A DNA stretch of 64,000 bases from an uncultured Clostridia bacterium (GCA_934157035.1 CAKPHG010000001.1:62001-126000), one strand, 5' to 3'; positions 1 to 7,565 are shown, counted from the stretch's first letter. The notes: a model not told the origin generated them from the sequence alone. Program-made: numbers and translations.

Positions 1-149
1 TAATGGAACAATATCAAAAGGCATTTGGACCTCTTACTATAGCTTTCCCATGTAATAAATGGAGATGGCTTGAAGGACCTTGGCCTTCGTTCATTTTGGA
101 AGTAACTACTTATTTACAATATTTTAGTTCTTCTAATAAAAAATGTTAA
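1..149 (+). pseudogene. cotJB: cotJB, 3' part, interrupted by the inserted element
   Basis: Spore coat protein CotJB, partner of CotJC in the cotJ operon. The 5' end lies outside the window. The visible frame (codons from position 3) reads KAFGPLTI, then NKWRWLEGPWP, which is the conserved C-terminal signature of CotJB. The normal ending PWPWE is lost after the tryptophan-proline codons at 81-86, and 20 foreign residues follow to the stop at 147-149. The missing tail is found in frame at 4809-4835, directly before cotJC. The gene is therefore split by the 4728-bp element rather than simply decayed. If the element excises, an intact cotJB is rebuilt. Identification rests on the short conserved tail only. 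Confidence 0.8.
66..97. other. Left attachment junction (attL)
   Basis: Boundary between cotJB and the element. TGGCCTT at 81-87 is shared with the right junction, and the inner arm GCCTTCGTTCATTTT (83-97) mirrors the right inner arm at 11 of 15 positions. The crossover dinucleotide is probably TG at 81-82, by symmetry of the inner arms; this is an inference. Confidence 0.65.
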
Positions 150-223
150 ATTTTATCTTAAGACAAAAGTAATAAAAATAAAGTTTTAGAAAAAATATAA
201 TAAGATTTAATATTCAACTGTAA

Positions 224-251
224 AGAGAGAGTCTTAAAATCGACTCTCTCT
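224..251. terminator. Hairpin, probable terminator near the left end of the element
   Basis: Perfect 10-bp stem AGAGAGAGTC / GACTCTCTCT with an 8-base loop, followed on the plus strand by GTTTT. It may end transcription entering from cotJB, or end the minus-strand gene at 337-534. The rest of 150-336 shows nothing else recognisable. Confidence 0.5.
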
Positions 252-336
252 GTTTTCTAAATACATAAAAATTTAGCCACTTTAAAGTATGTTGTAAAAG
301 TTTGCGAGTTACTTTTTAGGGCAAAATATATTTTTA

Positions 337-534
337 TTACCGTATTAATATATTTACACATTTTTTTCTGCTTTCAGCAGTTATTTCAACAGAACTTTTT
401 TTACTTGATTGAATCATAGTATATTTTTTCTGTAAATTAGAAGTTCCTCCTTCACTACAATCTGATATAAACCTATCTACTGATTCAATATTCTCACGAT
501 TAAAATTTATTTTCTTTGATTCTTTTTCTGCCAT
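337..534 (-). CDS. Small hypothetical protein of the cotJB element (65 aa)
   Basis: No family recognised. A 65-residue, charged, soluble-looking protein rich in lysine, serine and asparagine. The start is supported by AAGGAAAAG ahead of the ATG. It shares a nearly identical upstream leader (545-620) with the other small minus-strand gene of the element (2079-2306), so the two are probably controlled in the same way. It lies opposite to the Bro-N gene. The small size and element location suggest an accessory or control protein, but no function can be given. Confidence 0.5.
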   Translation of the reverse strand: MAEKESKKINFNRENIESVDRFISDCSEGGTSNLQKKYTMIQSSKKSSVEITAESRKKCVNILIR

Positions 535-544
535 TTTAACTTTT

Positions 545-620
545 CCTTGTCAATTGACTTTCATTTTACATTGTTAATAGTTACTATATATTAAACTCCA
601 TAAGTTGCATATAGGAGATT
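545..620 (-). repeat. Duplicated leader, copy A
   Basis: About 76 bp, nearly identical to 2316-2391. Read on the minus strand both copies run from CTCCTATAT through GTAACTATTAAC to GTCAATTGACAAGGA and end at the ribosome-binding site of a small gene. Each contains two internal dyads, CTCCATA/TATAGGAG-like and GTTAATAGT/ACTATATTAAAC-like, plus the palindrome GTCAATTGAC. It is probably a shared promoter-operator or leader region. Confidence 0.6.
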
Positions 621-723
621 ATTAAATTAAAACTGTTAAAATTTTACCATATTTCCGCGAAAATTTCAACTGAAACTCGCGACTTTGATTTAGTAAATAA
701 TTTGAATATTTTTATAAAGTCCA

Positions 724-752
724 TTGACATAATTGTAAATATATTATAAAAT
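724..752 (+). promoter_or_regulatory. Promoter of the Bro-N gene
   Basis: TTGACA (724-729), 17-base spacer, TAAAAT (747-752). The surrounding bases, GTCCATTGACAT before and ACAAACAAA after, closely match the promoter at 2804-2832 in the same element, which suggests common origin or co-regulation. Confidence 0.6.
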
Positions 753-799
753 ACAAACAAAAGTTTTGTGAAATTATAACAAGAAAGGATGGCGGTTAA

Positions 800-1672
800 A
801 TGGAAAGTAATAAATTAGAAACAATTTCAAATCTTTTTGAAGGAAAAGAAATAAGAAGTGTATGGGATTCCGAAAAGGAAGAATATTATTTTAGTGTTAT
901 TGATGTTATTGGTGCACTAACAGATAGCAATATTCCTAAAAGATATTGGTCTGATTTGAAAAGAAAATTAGATGAAGAAGGTAGCCAACTGTACGAAAAT
1001 ATCGTACGTTTGAAAATGAAAGCAATTGATGGTAAATTAAGAGAAACTGATACATTAGATACTAAAGGAATTTTAAGATTAATAGAATCTGTACCAAGTC
1101 CAAAAGCTGAACCATTTAAACTTTGGCTTGCTCAAATGGGAAATGAAAGAATAGATGAAATCTTTGATCCAGAAATCGCTATAAATAGAGCTATAGACTA
1201 CTATAGAAGTAGAGGCTATGATGATAAATGGATTGAAGCACGATTAAAAGGTATTTTAGATAGAAGAAAATTAACAGATGTATGGAAAGCAAACGGGATC
1301 AAACAAAATTACGAGTATGCTATATTAACCAACGAAATTTATCAAAGCTGGTCTGGAATGAAAGCAAGTGAATACAAAAATTATAAAAATATTAGGAAAG
1401 AGTCATTAAGAGATAATATGACAGATGTTGAAGTTGCTCTAACAGATTTAGGAGAAATAGCTACAAGAGAACTGGCAAAAGAACACAAACCTTATGGACT
1501 AGAAGAAAATAGAAAAGTAGCCAATATGGGTGGTAATGTTGCAAAAGTTGCAAGAGATGATTTAGAGAAAAAATTAGGAAAAACTGTTATTAGCAGTAAA
1601 AATGCATTAAGATATAAATACTTAGACTCAAAAAAAGTAGAAAAAAACAATATATTAAAAGATAAAAATTAA
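800..1672 (+). CDS. Bro-N domain protein, phage antirepressor type
   Basis: A 290-residue protein of the Bro-N/antirepressor class, common in prophages and mobile elements, where such proteins bind DNA and often act on a repressor. The N-terminal part (about residues 10-110) has the Bro-N pattern, with VWDSEKEEYYFSVIDVIGALT and a DTLDTKGILRLIESVPSPKAEPFK stretch broken by variable parts. The C-terminal half, with DNMTDVEVALTDLGE and a RELAKEHKP motif, is the conserved tail of a widespread clostridial BRO-family protein. GAAAGGATGG precedes the start. In this element it could control expression or recombinase activity; that is inference. Confidence 0.75.
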   Translation: MESNKLETISNLFEGKEIRSVWDSEKEEYYFSVIDVIGALTDSNIPKRYWSDLKRKLDEEGSQLYENIVRLKMKAIDGKLRETDTLDTKGILRLIESVPSPKAEPFKLWLAQMGNERIDEIFDPEIAINRAIDYYRSRGYDDKWIEARLKGILDRRKLTDVWKANGIKQNYEYAILTNEIYQSWSGMKASEYKNYKNIRKESLRDNMTDVEVALTDLGEIATRELAKEHKPYGLEENRKVANMGGNVAKVARDDLEKKLGKTVISSKNALRYKYLDSKKVEKNNILKDKN

Positions 1673-1770
1673 ATTTAAAAAAATTTAACTACAATCCTTG
1701 ATTTAGCAAATATTTTCAATGAAGAAGGAAATATAATTGTAGATGCCATATCAAAGACAAAATATTATAG

Positions 1771-1962
1771 CTGACACAAAAAGAAATGTCAAAAGTTTTT
1801 GGTGTAAAAGTAGCCTCTATATCTAAAAAACTAAAGAATATATTAGATGATGATGAGTTATTAAAAGATTCAGTTGTTTCCAAAATGAAAATAACTGCAG
1901 ATGATGGAAAAAGGTATAATACAGTATATAACTTAGATGCGATAATAAGTTGTGTCAAGTAA
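1771..1962 (+). pseudogene. RhuM-family gene fragment
   Basis: The frame reads LTQKEMSKVFGVKVASI, then SKKLKNIL, SVVSKMKITADDGK and YNLDAIIS, which is the N-terminal core of RhuM (virulence RhuM family) proteins. Upstream the same frame has a TAG directly before this stretch, and it stops at 1960-1962 where family members go on for well over 100 residues. So both ends are lost. An in-frame ATG at 1786 gives at most 58 residues. RhuM genes are typical of phage-like and mobile elements, which fits the location after the Bro-N gene. Confidence 0.7.
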
Positions 1963-1991
1963 ATCTAGTAGGGAACTAAATGATTAAAATC

Positions 1992-2042
1992 AAAAAAAAG
2001 ACTGATTAACAAAATACTTTTACATACTCTGTCAACAGTCTT
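1992..2042 (-). terminator. Terminator of the gene at 2079-2306
   Basis: On the minus strand AAGACTGTTGAC pairs with GTTAATCAGTCTT and is followed by a run of T. It lies just after the minus-strand small gene. Confidence 0.55.
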
Positions 2043-2078
2043 AAATTTTTTGGAGAATATGCCAATAGGTTTTGATTA

Positions 2079-2306
2079 TTAGTTTTTAAGATTTTTTATA
2101 GGTATGACTATGCATTCCTCCCCATTAATTTCAACAACTGTGCCTACACAATGTCCAAAATAATATTCACAATCATTGATGTTATCATAAATATCTTGCG
2201 CCTCTTCTTTATTGTTTGCTTCAATAACTTGATAATCTTCATAGGCAAAATTAGGTTGTTCTGGCACTCCACCAGTTAATAATGCTACTACATATTTATT
2301 TTTCAT
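2079..2306 (-). CDS. Small hypothetical protein of the cotJB element (75 aa)
   Basis: No family recognised. Acidic 75-residue protein starting MKNKYVVALLTGG, with a middle stretch rich in acidic residues and asparagine and a C-terminal half of probable beta strands (GTVVEINGEECIVIPIKN). A strong AGGAGG lies ahead of the ATG. It has the duplicated leader B upstream and a terminator downstream, so it looks like a complete single-gene unit facing away from the recombinase. Function unknown. Confidence 0.55.
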   Translation of the reverse strand: MKNKYVVALLTGGVPEQPNFAYEDYQVIEANNKEEAQDIYDNINDCEYYFGHCVGTVVEINGEECIVIPIKNLKN

Positions 2307-2315
2307 ATTGTTTCC

Positions 2316-2391
2316 TCCTTGTCAATTGACTTTTCATTGTGCGCTGTTAATAGTTACTATATTAAACTCCAAACGTTGTATATAGGAGATT
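2316..2391 (-). repeat. Duplicated leader, copy B
   Basis: Second copy of the leader at 545-620, directly upstream of the 75-residue gene. Differences are scattered substitutions and a two-base length change in the GTTTAATAT stretch. The copies share the CTCC/GGAG dyad, the GTTAATAG dyad and GTCAATTGAC next to the ribosome-binding site. Confidence 0.6.
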
Positions 2392-2520
2392 ATAAAAAAT
2401 TAATTTCTACAATTATGATTATATCATATTTTTATGTAAATTGCAAATCAGACTTGCCTTTAGTAAATAAAAAAGTGTATAATGGATATACTAATATTGA
2501 TAAATCAATTTATCAAATAA

Positions 2521-2675
2521 ATTAGGTTAGCATAAACCATTGATTGAATTCATAAACAAGTGTAATTTAAACATTAGGTTAGATATGAGCCTTTAGGATG
2601 AAAATCCTATAAACGAATATCCTATTGAACATTAGGTTAGAAACGAGCCTTTAGTTATACTATAAACGAGTTTCA
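2521..2675. repeat. Three spaced repeats with ATTAGGTTAG
   Basis: ATTAGGTTAG occurs at 2521-2530, 2573-2582 and 2631-2640. The last two are followed by GAGCCTTTAG and then TATAAACGA, giving units of about 58 bp; the first is degenerate. The stretch 2392-2800 has no credible gene. Such iterated sites upstream of a recombinase could be protein-binding sites, but this is speculation. Confidence 0.5.
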
Positions 2676-2803
2676 AGAAAAATTATGGGGGTACTAAAAA
2701 GTATCCCTTATATTTGTAAATGGAGAAGTATATAAAAAATGTAAGAAACACAAATCGCATTTTTTCCTAAATCTGTGTTACCATCAAAATTTATTAAAAG
2801 TCA

Positions 2804-2832
2804 TTGACATTAATAAAAAATGAAACTATAAT
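2804..2832 (+). promoter_or_regulatory. Consensus sigma-A promoter
   Basis: TTGACA (2804-2809), exactly 17 bases, TATAAT (2827-2832): a perfect match to the vegetative consensus. It shares flanking sequence with the Bro-N promoter at 724-752. It drives either a short RNA ending at 2932 or, by read-through, the recombinase operon. Confidence 0.75.
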
Positions 2833-2838
2833 GCAAAC

Positions 2839-2932
2839 AAATAGATTTATAGAAAAATCTATAGAACAACCATGCATAAAAATTGTAAACACTTTTTGAA
2901 CTATTACTCTACCTTTTTTGGTAGAGTTTTTA
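2839..2932 (+). ncRNA. Possible small RNA or attenuated leader of the recombinase operon
   Basis: Between the consensus promoter and a strong terminator (ACTCTACC / GGTAGAGT, 2906-2927, followed by T residues) lies about 90 bases without a reading frame. It contains a second hairpin formed by TAGATTT and AAATCTA-like arms. It could be an independent small RNA, or a leader that limits recombinase expression through the terminator. A further weak hairpin follows at about 2949-2975. Confidence 0.45.
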
Positions 2933-3012
2933 CATTTTAAAAAAAGCAAAATCTACTTTTTTAAGTGGATTTTTTATTTTGTTCTTAATATATATTAATA
3001 GAGGTGGCTTTG

Positions 3013-3150
3013 ATGGTAGAAAAAATAAAAGAAACATACACTAAAGATGGAAAAGACTTAACAGAGCTAATACAAGAGTGGATAAACGAAAATACATCAA
3101 TTTTATATTGTAATTATGAAGAAAAAAATATAAAATATCAATGTAGATAA
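3013..3150 (+). CDS. Small hypothetical protein upstream of the recombinase (45 aa)
   Basis: A 45-residue reading frame starting MVEKIKETYTKDGKD, with GAGGTGG ahead of the ATG. It ends 37 bases before the recombinase start and is probably cotranscribed with it. Short genes are common directly before large serine recombinases in clostridial elements. The family is not recognised; a recombination directionality factor is one possibility, but nothing in the sequence proves it. Confidence 0.5.
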   Translation: MVEKIKETYTKDGKDLTELIQEWINENTSILYCNYEEKNIKYQCR

Positions 3151-3187
3151 GTAGTTATTTAAATAACTCTAAGACAAGGAGGTAATA

Positions 3188-4786
3188 ATGCAAGAGTTAT
3201 ATAATAACTATTTTAACATATTAGATGATAGAATATGGAAAGTTGCAATATATGCCAGATTATCCCGTGAAGACGAAAAAGATGAGAAATATAAAGGTCA
3301 ATCTGAAAGTATTGAAAATCAAATTAAATACTTAAAATCTATAGTTACTACAAAAGGTTGGCCTTTAGTTGATATTTACAAAGATGATGGCTATACAGGA
3401 ACTAACTTTGATAGACCAGATTTTAAGAGAATGCTAGATGACATAGATAATGGAAAAATTAATCTTGTAATAACAAAAGATTTATCAAGGCTAGGAAGAG
3501 ATTACATAGAAACAGGAATGTATATTGAAAAAATATTTCCATCAAAGAATATTAGATATATTGCAGTAAATGACAATGTAGATACATTTGACAAAAGAAA
3601 TTCCAATAATGATATGACACCATTTAAAGCAGTAATAAATGATATGTATGCAAAAGATACTTCAAACAAAGTAAGGTCAACAATACTTACAAAAGCTATA
3701 GCAGGAGAATGTATAAAAGCATTTTTGCCTTATGGATATAAAAAAGACAATACAAATAAAAATAAAGTATTAGTAGATGAAAATGTAGCAGAAAATGTAA
3801 AGTTAATATTTAAGTTATATAAGTCTGGAAAATCCAAAACAGAAATTGCTAAAAAATTTAATGAATTAGAAATTACAACACCTCTAAAATATAAACAAGA
3901 AACTACAAATTACTATAATCCAAATTCAAATGCAACTTATAAATGGAATAGCACAGTTATAAACAAGATATTAAGAAACCCTATTTATGTAGGAGATTTA
4001 GTTCAGCTCAAATACAACAAAGTAAATTACAAAATAAAAAAAATTGCGAAAGTTCCTAAAGAAGAACAAATTATAATTTCAAATAATCATGAAGCAATTA
4101 TAGATAGAAATACATTTAATACTGTTCAAGAAATGCTTAATAAACAGACAAATGAGTGGAATTATTCTAATAGAAAAAATCATTTACTAACAGGGCTGGT
4201 TTTTTGCAAATGTGGTAGTCGAATTACATACAACAAAAATCATGGAAAAGTTTTTAGATGTGTTTGCTCTAGTTATAAGAAATATGGAAATAAATTTTGC
4301 TCTAATATCCATTTGAAAGAAGCGGAACTTTTACAAATGGTTGCAAGCTCATTGAAGAAAAATGTAAATACATATTTAAATTTGAAAGACTTAAAATATC
4401 CTTCTATAGTTGAAAAAGATAATAGAACACAAGAATTAGCAAAGCTATATAAAGAAAAAGAGAAAATTAATAAAACGATTACTAATTTATATGAGGATAA
4501 GATATCTTCTAATATTTCGTTAGAAACATTTAAAATTCTAATAAAAAAATATGAAAAACATAAAAAAGAAATAGATATGAAAATATCAACAATTTCTAAA
4601 CAGAGCAAAAATACACAAGAGTTAAAATTAAATCAAAGTCAATTAGAAAATGTAATGAAACAATTACTAAAGTTTGATACTATAAACGAAGAAAACAAAA
4701 GCCTACTTTTAAAGCTAATAGACAAAATCATAATAGATGACGATAAAATAAATATAAAATATAAATTTAATAATTTAGAGTTATGA
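3188..4786 (+). CDS. Large serine recombinase (TndX/TnpX type)
   Basis: Site-specific DNA recombinase, 532 residues, expected to cut and rejoin attachment sites through a phosphoserine link. The resolvase domain (about 18-165) begins VAIYARLSRED with the catalytic serine near residue 26 and has YTGTNFDRPDF and TKDLSRLGRD. A recombinase domain follows (about 175-290), then a zinc ribbon with CKCG and paired cysteines (about 335-380), then a charged coiled coil (about 400-480). AGGAGG precedes the ATG. The gene is intact, and its stop lies 22 bases from the right junction, as usual for elements moved by such enzymes. It is the obvious candidate for excising the element from cotJB. Confidence 0.93.
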   Translation: MQELYNNYFNILDDRIWKVAIYARLSREDEKDEKYKGQSESIENQIKYLKSIVTTKGWPLVDIYKDDGYTGTNFDRPDFKRMLDDIDNGKINLVITKDLSRLGRDYIETGMYIEKIFPSKNIRYIAVNDNVDTFDKRNSNNDMTPFKAVINDMYAKDTSNKVRSTILTKAIAGECIKAFLPYGYKKDNTNKNKVLVDENVAENVKLIFKLYKSGKSKTEIAKKFNELEITTPLKYKQETTNYYNPNSNATYKWNSTVINKILRNPIYVGDLVQLKYNKVNYKIKKIAKVPKEEQIIISNNHEAIIDRNTFNTVQEMLNKQTNEWNYSNRKNHLLTGLVFCKCGSRITYNKNHGKVFRCVCSSYKKYGNKFCSNIHLKEAELLQMVASSLKKNVNTYLNLKDLKYPSIVEKDNRTQELAKLYKEKEKINKTITNLYEDKISSNISLETFKILIKKYEKHKKEIDMKISTISKQSKNTQELKLNQSQLENVMKQLLKFDTINEENKSLLLKLIDKIIIDDDKINIKYKFNNLEL

Positions 4787-4793
4787 TTCCCTC

Positions 4794-4825
4794 ACAAAGA
4801 ACCAAGGGTGGCCTTGGGAAAGGGG
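4794..4825. other. Right attachment junction (attR)
   Basis: Boundary between the element and the tail of cotJB. TGGCCTT lies at 4809-4815, 22 bases after the recombinase stop codon. To its right the cotJB frame continues TGG GAA AGG GGG AAT TTT TAA, and this TAA shares its last base with the ATG of cotJC. The inner arm ACAAAGAACCAAGGG (4794-4808) is the mirror of the left inner arm. Confidence 0.65.
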
Positions 4826-4834
4826 GAATTTTTA

Positions 4835-5452
4835 ATGTGGACTTATAATAAAGTGTTACAATACCCAATTAATATAAAATGTCCAAATCCTAAACTTGCT
4901 AAATTTATAATATCTCAATATGGTGGACCAGATGGAGAACTTGCTGCTTCTTTAAGATATTTATCACAAAGATTTGGCATGCCAGATCAAAATACAAAAG
5001 CAATTTTAAATGATATAGGTACTGAGGAGCTTGCCCATCTTGAAATGGTTGGTACTATTGTTCACCAGTTAACTGATGGTGTTTGCCCTGAAGAAATTGA
5101 AAAAGCAGGACTTGGTGCATATTATACAGACCATGGAGTGGATGTTTATCCTCAGTCTGCTAGCGGTACACCTTGGACAGCTGCTTATATTGCTTGTAAA
5201 GGAGATCCTATTGCAAATCTTCAAGAAGATTTAGCAGCAGAGCAAAAAGCTAGAGCAACTTATGAAAAATTAATTGACCTTTGTAAGGATGACCCTGATG
5301 TATTAGACCCTCTTCGTTTCTTGCGTCAAAGAGAGGTTAACCACTTCCAAAGATTCGGTGAAGCTCTTCGTGGTGTTCAAGATAAGCTTGCTGAAAAGAA
5401 ATTCTATATGGCAAATTGTACTAAAAAAATGTGTGATAATAACAATTGCTAA
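4835..5452 (+). CDS. cotJC: Spore coat protein CotJC, manganese-catalase family
   Basis: Spore coat protein of the Mn-catalase (ferritin-like) family, 205 residues, expected in the developing spore coat. It starts MWTYNKVLQYPINIK and has the conserved QYGGPDGELAASLRYL, then EELAHLEMV, the EDLAAEQKARATYE helix and FLRQREVNHFQRFGEAL, which supply metal-binding Glu and His residues. The ATG at 4835 is preferred to an upstream GTG because AAAGGGGG is correctly placed and this matches the family start. The start overlaps the restored cotJB stop (TAATG), implying translational coupling once the operon is intact. While the element is inserted, expression depends on read-through or excision. Confidence 0.93.
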   Translation: MWTYNKVLQYPINIKCPNPKLAKFIISQYGGPDGELAASLRYLSQRFGMPDQNTKAILNDIGTEELAHLEMVGTIVHQLTDGVCPEEIEKAGLGAYYTDHGVDVYPQSASGTPWTAAYIACKGDPIANLQEDLAAEQKARATYEKLIDLCKDDPDVLDPLRFLRQREVNHFQRFGEALRGVQDKLAEKKFYMANCTKKMCDNNNC

Positions 5453-5456
5453 ATTT

Positions 5457-7344
5457 AAAGGGGCTGTAAAAAAGTCCAACAGAAAAATAAGGTTTGAGTT
5501 AAAATTTTAGCTCAAATCTTATTTTTGGATTACTTTAATAAAAAATTTAATATAGTAATTTGTTTTTGTCTAAACTTTATTATGTTTTTGCATCACAAAA
5601 GCAGGTATCTTATGATACCTGTGTTATGTGAAGTTGAAATAGGCTTATGCACATTGCTTTAATCTATTTATTTTATTATGATATTTATATAGATTGTATC
5701 CACATGCAACCAATAAAAATTCTAATTGAACATTTTCTAATCCTTTTCTTCTTAGCCTTTTATAAGATTTATCTGATTTTATTATTCCAAATGTACCTTC
5801 TGCTTGAATACTTCTATTCATACATAATAAAGCACCATGAATAGAATTAAGATTATTTAATACTTCTTTATGTATTTAATGTTAATTCTTGATTTAATCT
5901 TATAGTTCTATTATTTTGGGCTTTTGGACAGCATTCTTGTTTATATGGACAATTTGTACAATCTTCGCATTCATATATTTCTTCAGTTCTTCCATATTGA
6001 TTACCTCTAACATGTTTTATTTCTTTAAAATTAAATTTTTTCCCATTTGGACAAATTACATTTCCATTTTCATCTTTTCTAAAATTAACTGCTCTATATG
6101 GTTTATTTCTATATTTTCATTTTTAGTTTCTTTTTCAAGCATAGTAAATTTCATGAATTTTTCCATTCCATGCTGTTCACAATATAGATAATTATTGTAC
6201 GAACCTTATCCAGCATCTGCTATTGGATATTTGGGATATTTATTGTATATTTAATTAAACTTTTCCATCAAAGGTATAAAACAATCCATATCTGAAGCAT
6301 ATTGTTTAACATCTAATGCTGCTATATATTCCTCGCAAACAGCAATTTGAAGATTATATGCTGGTAATAATTGGTCATTTTCCATATAATCTGTTTTTAT
6401 TCTCATAAATGTAGCACTTTTATCTGTTTTCGAATAACTACCTCGTTTTTCTCCACATATTTCAATATGTTTAGCATATTCTTTTAGACGTTCTTTATAT
6501 TCTTTTATTTTTTCATAATTCCTTTGAATACTTGTTTTTCTTTTTCCTTTTCCATATACAAATTTACTTTCATCTATATTTAATATTTTTTTATATTTTT
6601 CTAATATTTCTTCAACATATTCTATAGCATATTCTGTTCTTGGTTCAAATTTAACTCCCAATAACATTAATTCTTCTTTATTTATTGTTTCAATCAGTTC
6701 AGAAAGTTTATTAAATATTTTATCTATATTTGTTATACAGGATTTTTTCCATACCCAAGTATATTTATTAGCATTTGCTTCTATTTTTGTTCCATCAATA
6801 TAAGTATGCTCTAAATCAACATTTTCTTTTTCAAAAATAATTTTATTTATTTTAACAAATATATTTTCTATGGAAACTGTTAAATCTCTTCTAATAAAAT
6901 TTCCAATAGTAGCAAAAGAAGGAGCATCCATATCATCTAATAAATACATATATCTAATATCTGTTTTGCATGATTTTTCAATTTTTCTCAAAGATAAATA
7001 TCCATTTTCCATAAAAGAGAATAGTATAACTTTAAGCAAATTTGTACAATTATATCTTGGTCGACCTGTTTTGTAACCTTCCTTTACAAAATATGAATTT
7101 AGGTCAATACAATCAACAATTTCACAAAAACTATATACTGGATCAGAAATTTCTATGATTTTTTCAATTTCTAGTGGTAATTTTAATTGTTTTGGTTTAT
7201 AATTATTATTGGTATGGTTGGTTTTTTTTATGTATAAATTATACCATAAACGCCTTAATTTTCAATAATTATGGCGTTTTTTAAACGAAAAATGAGTGAA
7301 ATTTTTTCACTCATTTTTCTGTGGGACTTTTTTACAGCCCCTTT
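5457..7344 (-). mobile_element. Degenerate IS1182-family insertion sequence
   Basis: A 1888-bp element bounded by 21-bp inverted repeats, 5457-5477 and 7324-7344, with end sequence AAAGGGGCTGTAAAAAAGTC in matching orientation at both ends. Inside lie a minus-strand transposase remnant, a hairpin CAGGTATC/GATACCTG at 5602-5621, and an ATGAGTGAAA hairpin near 7290-7317 at the promoter-proximal end. The target duplication is unclear because both flanks are A/T runs. It inserted just after cotJC. The transposase is broken, so the copy cannot move by itself. Confidence 0.88.
5645..7231 (-). pseudogene. IS1182-family transposase, inactivated
   Basis: Read along the minus strand it gives KPKQLKLPLEIEKI, GYKTGRPRYNC, HTYIDGTKIEANANKYT and, near the end, SIQAEGTFGIIKSDK, which is the DDE transposase of the IS1182 family. 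The expected start codon is ATA (7229-7231) instead of ATG. The frame is stopped by TAA after MEKFN (about 6251) and again shortly after, and a frameshift is visible near 5875. The longest open piece is 6251-7039. Several independent lesions mean old decay rather than sequencing error. Confidence 0.88.
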
Positions 7345-7349
7345 TAATT

Positions 7350-7565
7350 TTAATTTTCAGCATTTTCTAAAATCTTTTTCGTTTCTGTCATATTTCCTAA
7401 AACTACTGTCTTTTCGCCACCTATAAATACAATTACTGTCATATCTTTTCCAGCATTCGTTACTGCATATATGTAGTTAACATTATTAGGATTAACATAT
7501 ATAGTTATATATGCATCATCAACAGGAATTGCACGATATTCTTTAAATTCAACCATCTTCACCAT
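7350..7565 (-). CDS. Small hypothetical protein (71 aa)
   Basis: A 71-residue protein of mostly beta-strand pattern (YITIYVNPNNVNYIYAV, then TVIVFIGGEKTVVLG) and a short final helix. GGAGG stands ahead of the ATG. The shape resembles small element-borne proteins built like FlbD, but no homology is claimed. It lies between the IS remnant and a toxin-antitoxin pair, facing the same way as both. Function unknown. Confidence 0.5.
   Translation of the reverse strand: MVKMVEFKEYRAIPVDDAYITIYVNPNNVNYIYAVTNAGKDMTVIVFIGGEKTVVLGNMTETKKILENAEN

Larger units (their letters stand above)
83..4810 (+). mobile_element. Serine-recombinase intervening element inside cotJB (4728 bp)
   Basis: The element lies between two copies of TGGCCTT (81-87 and 4809-4815). 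It contains a large serine recombinase next to its right end, a Bro-N protein, a RhuM fragment, three small unknown genes, paired promoters and repeats. Joining the outer flanks at the shared sequence restores the CotJB C-terminus and a TAATG stop/start overlap with cotJC. Taking TG at 81-82/4809-4810 as the crossover dinucleotide, the joined element ends form imperfect 15-bp arms, ACAAAGAACCAAGGG and GCCTTCGTTCATTTT, matching at 11 of 15 positions as an inverted repeat, as expected for a serine-recombinase attP. No relaxase or secretion genes are present. Boundaries are read from sequence; excision is inferred. Confidence 0.82.

Noticed and set aside
2319..2525. Plus-strand 68-codon frame
   Set aside because: It lies over the duplicated leader of the minus-strand gene, has no ribosome-binding site and no recognisable protein features.
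2521..2675. Short CRISPR-like array
   Set aside because: Only three unequal units with diverged repeats, no 25-40 bp identical repeats and no cas genes.
83..4810. Complete conjugative transposon or prophage in cotJB
   Set aside because: Only a recombinase, a Bro-N protein, a RhuM fragment and small genes are present; no relaxase, mobilisation, capsid or lysis genes.
5457..7344. Active IS1182 transposon
   Set aside because: Start codon changed to ATA, at least two in-frame stops and a frameshift in the transposase.
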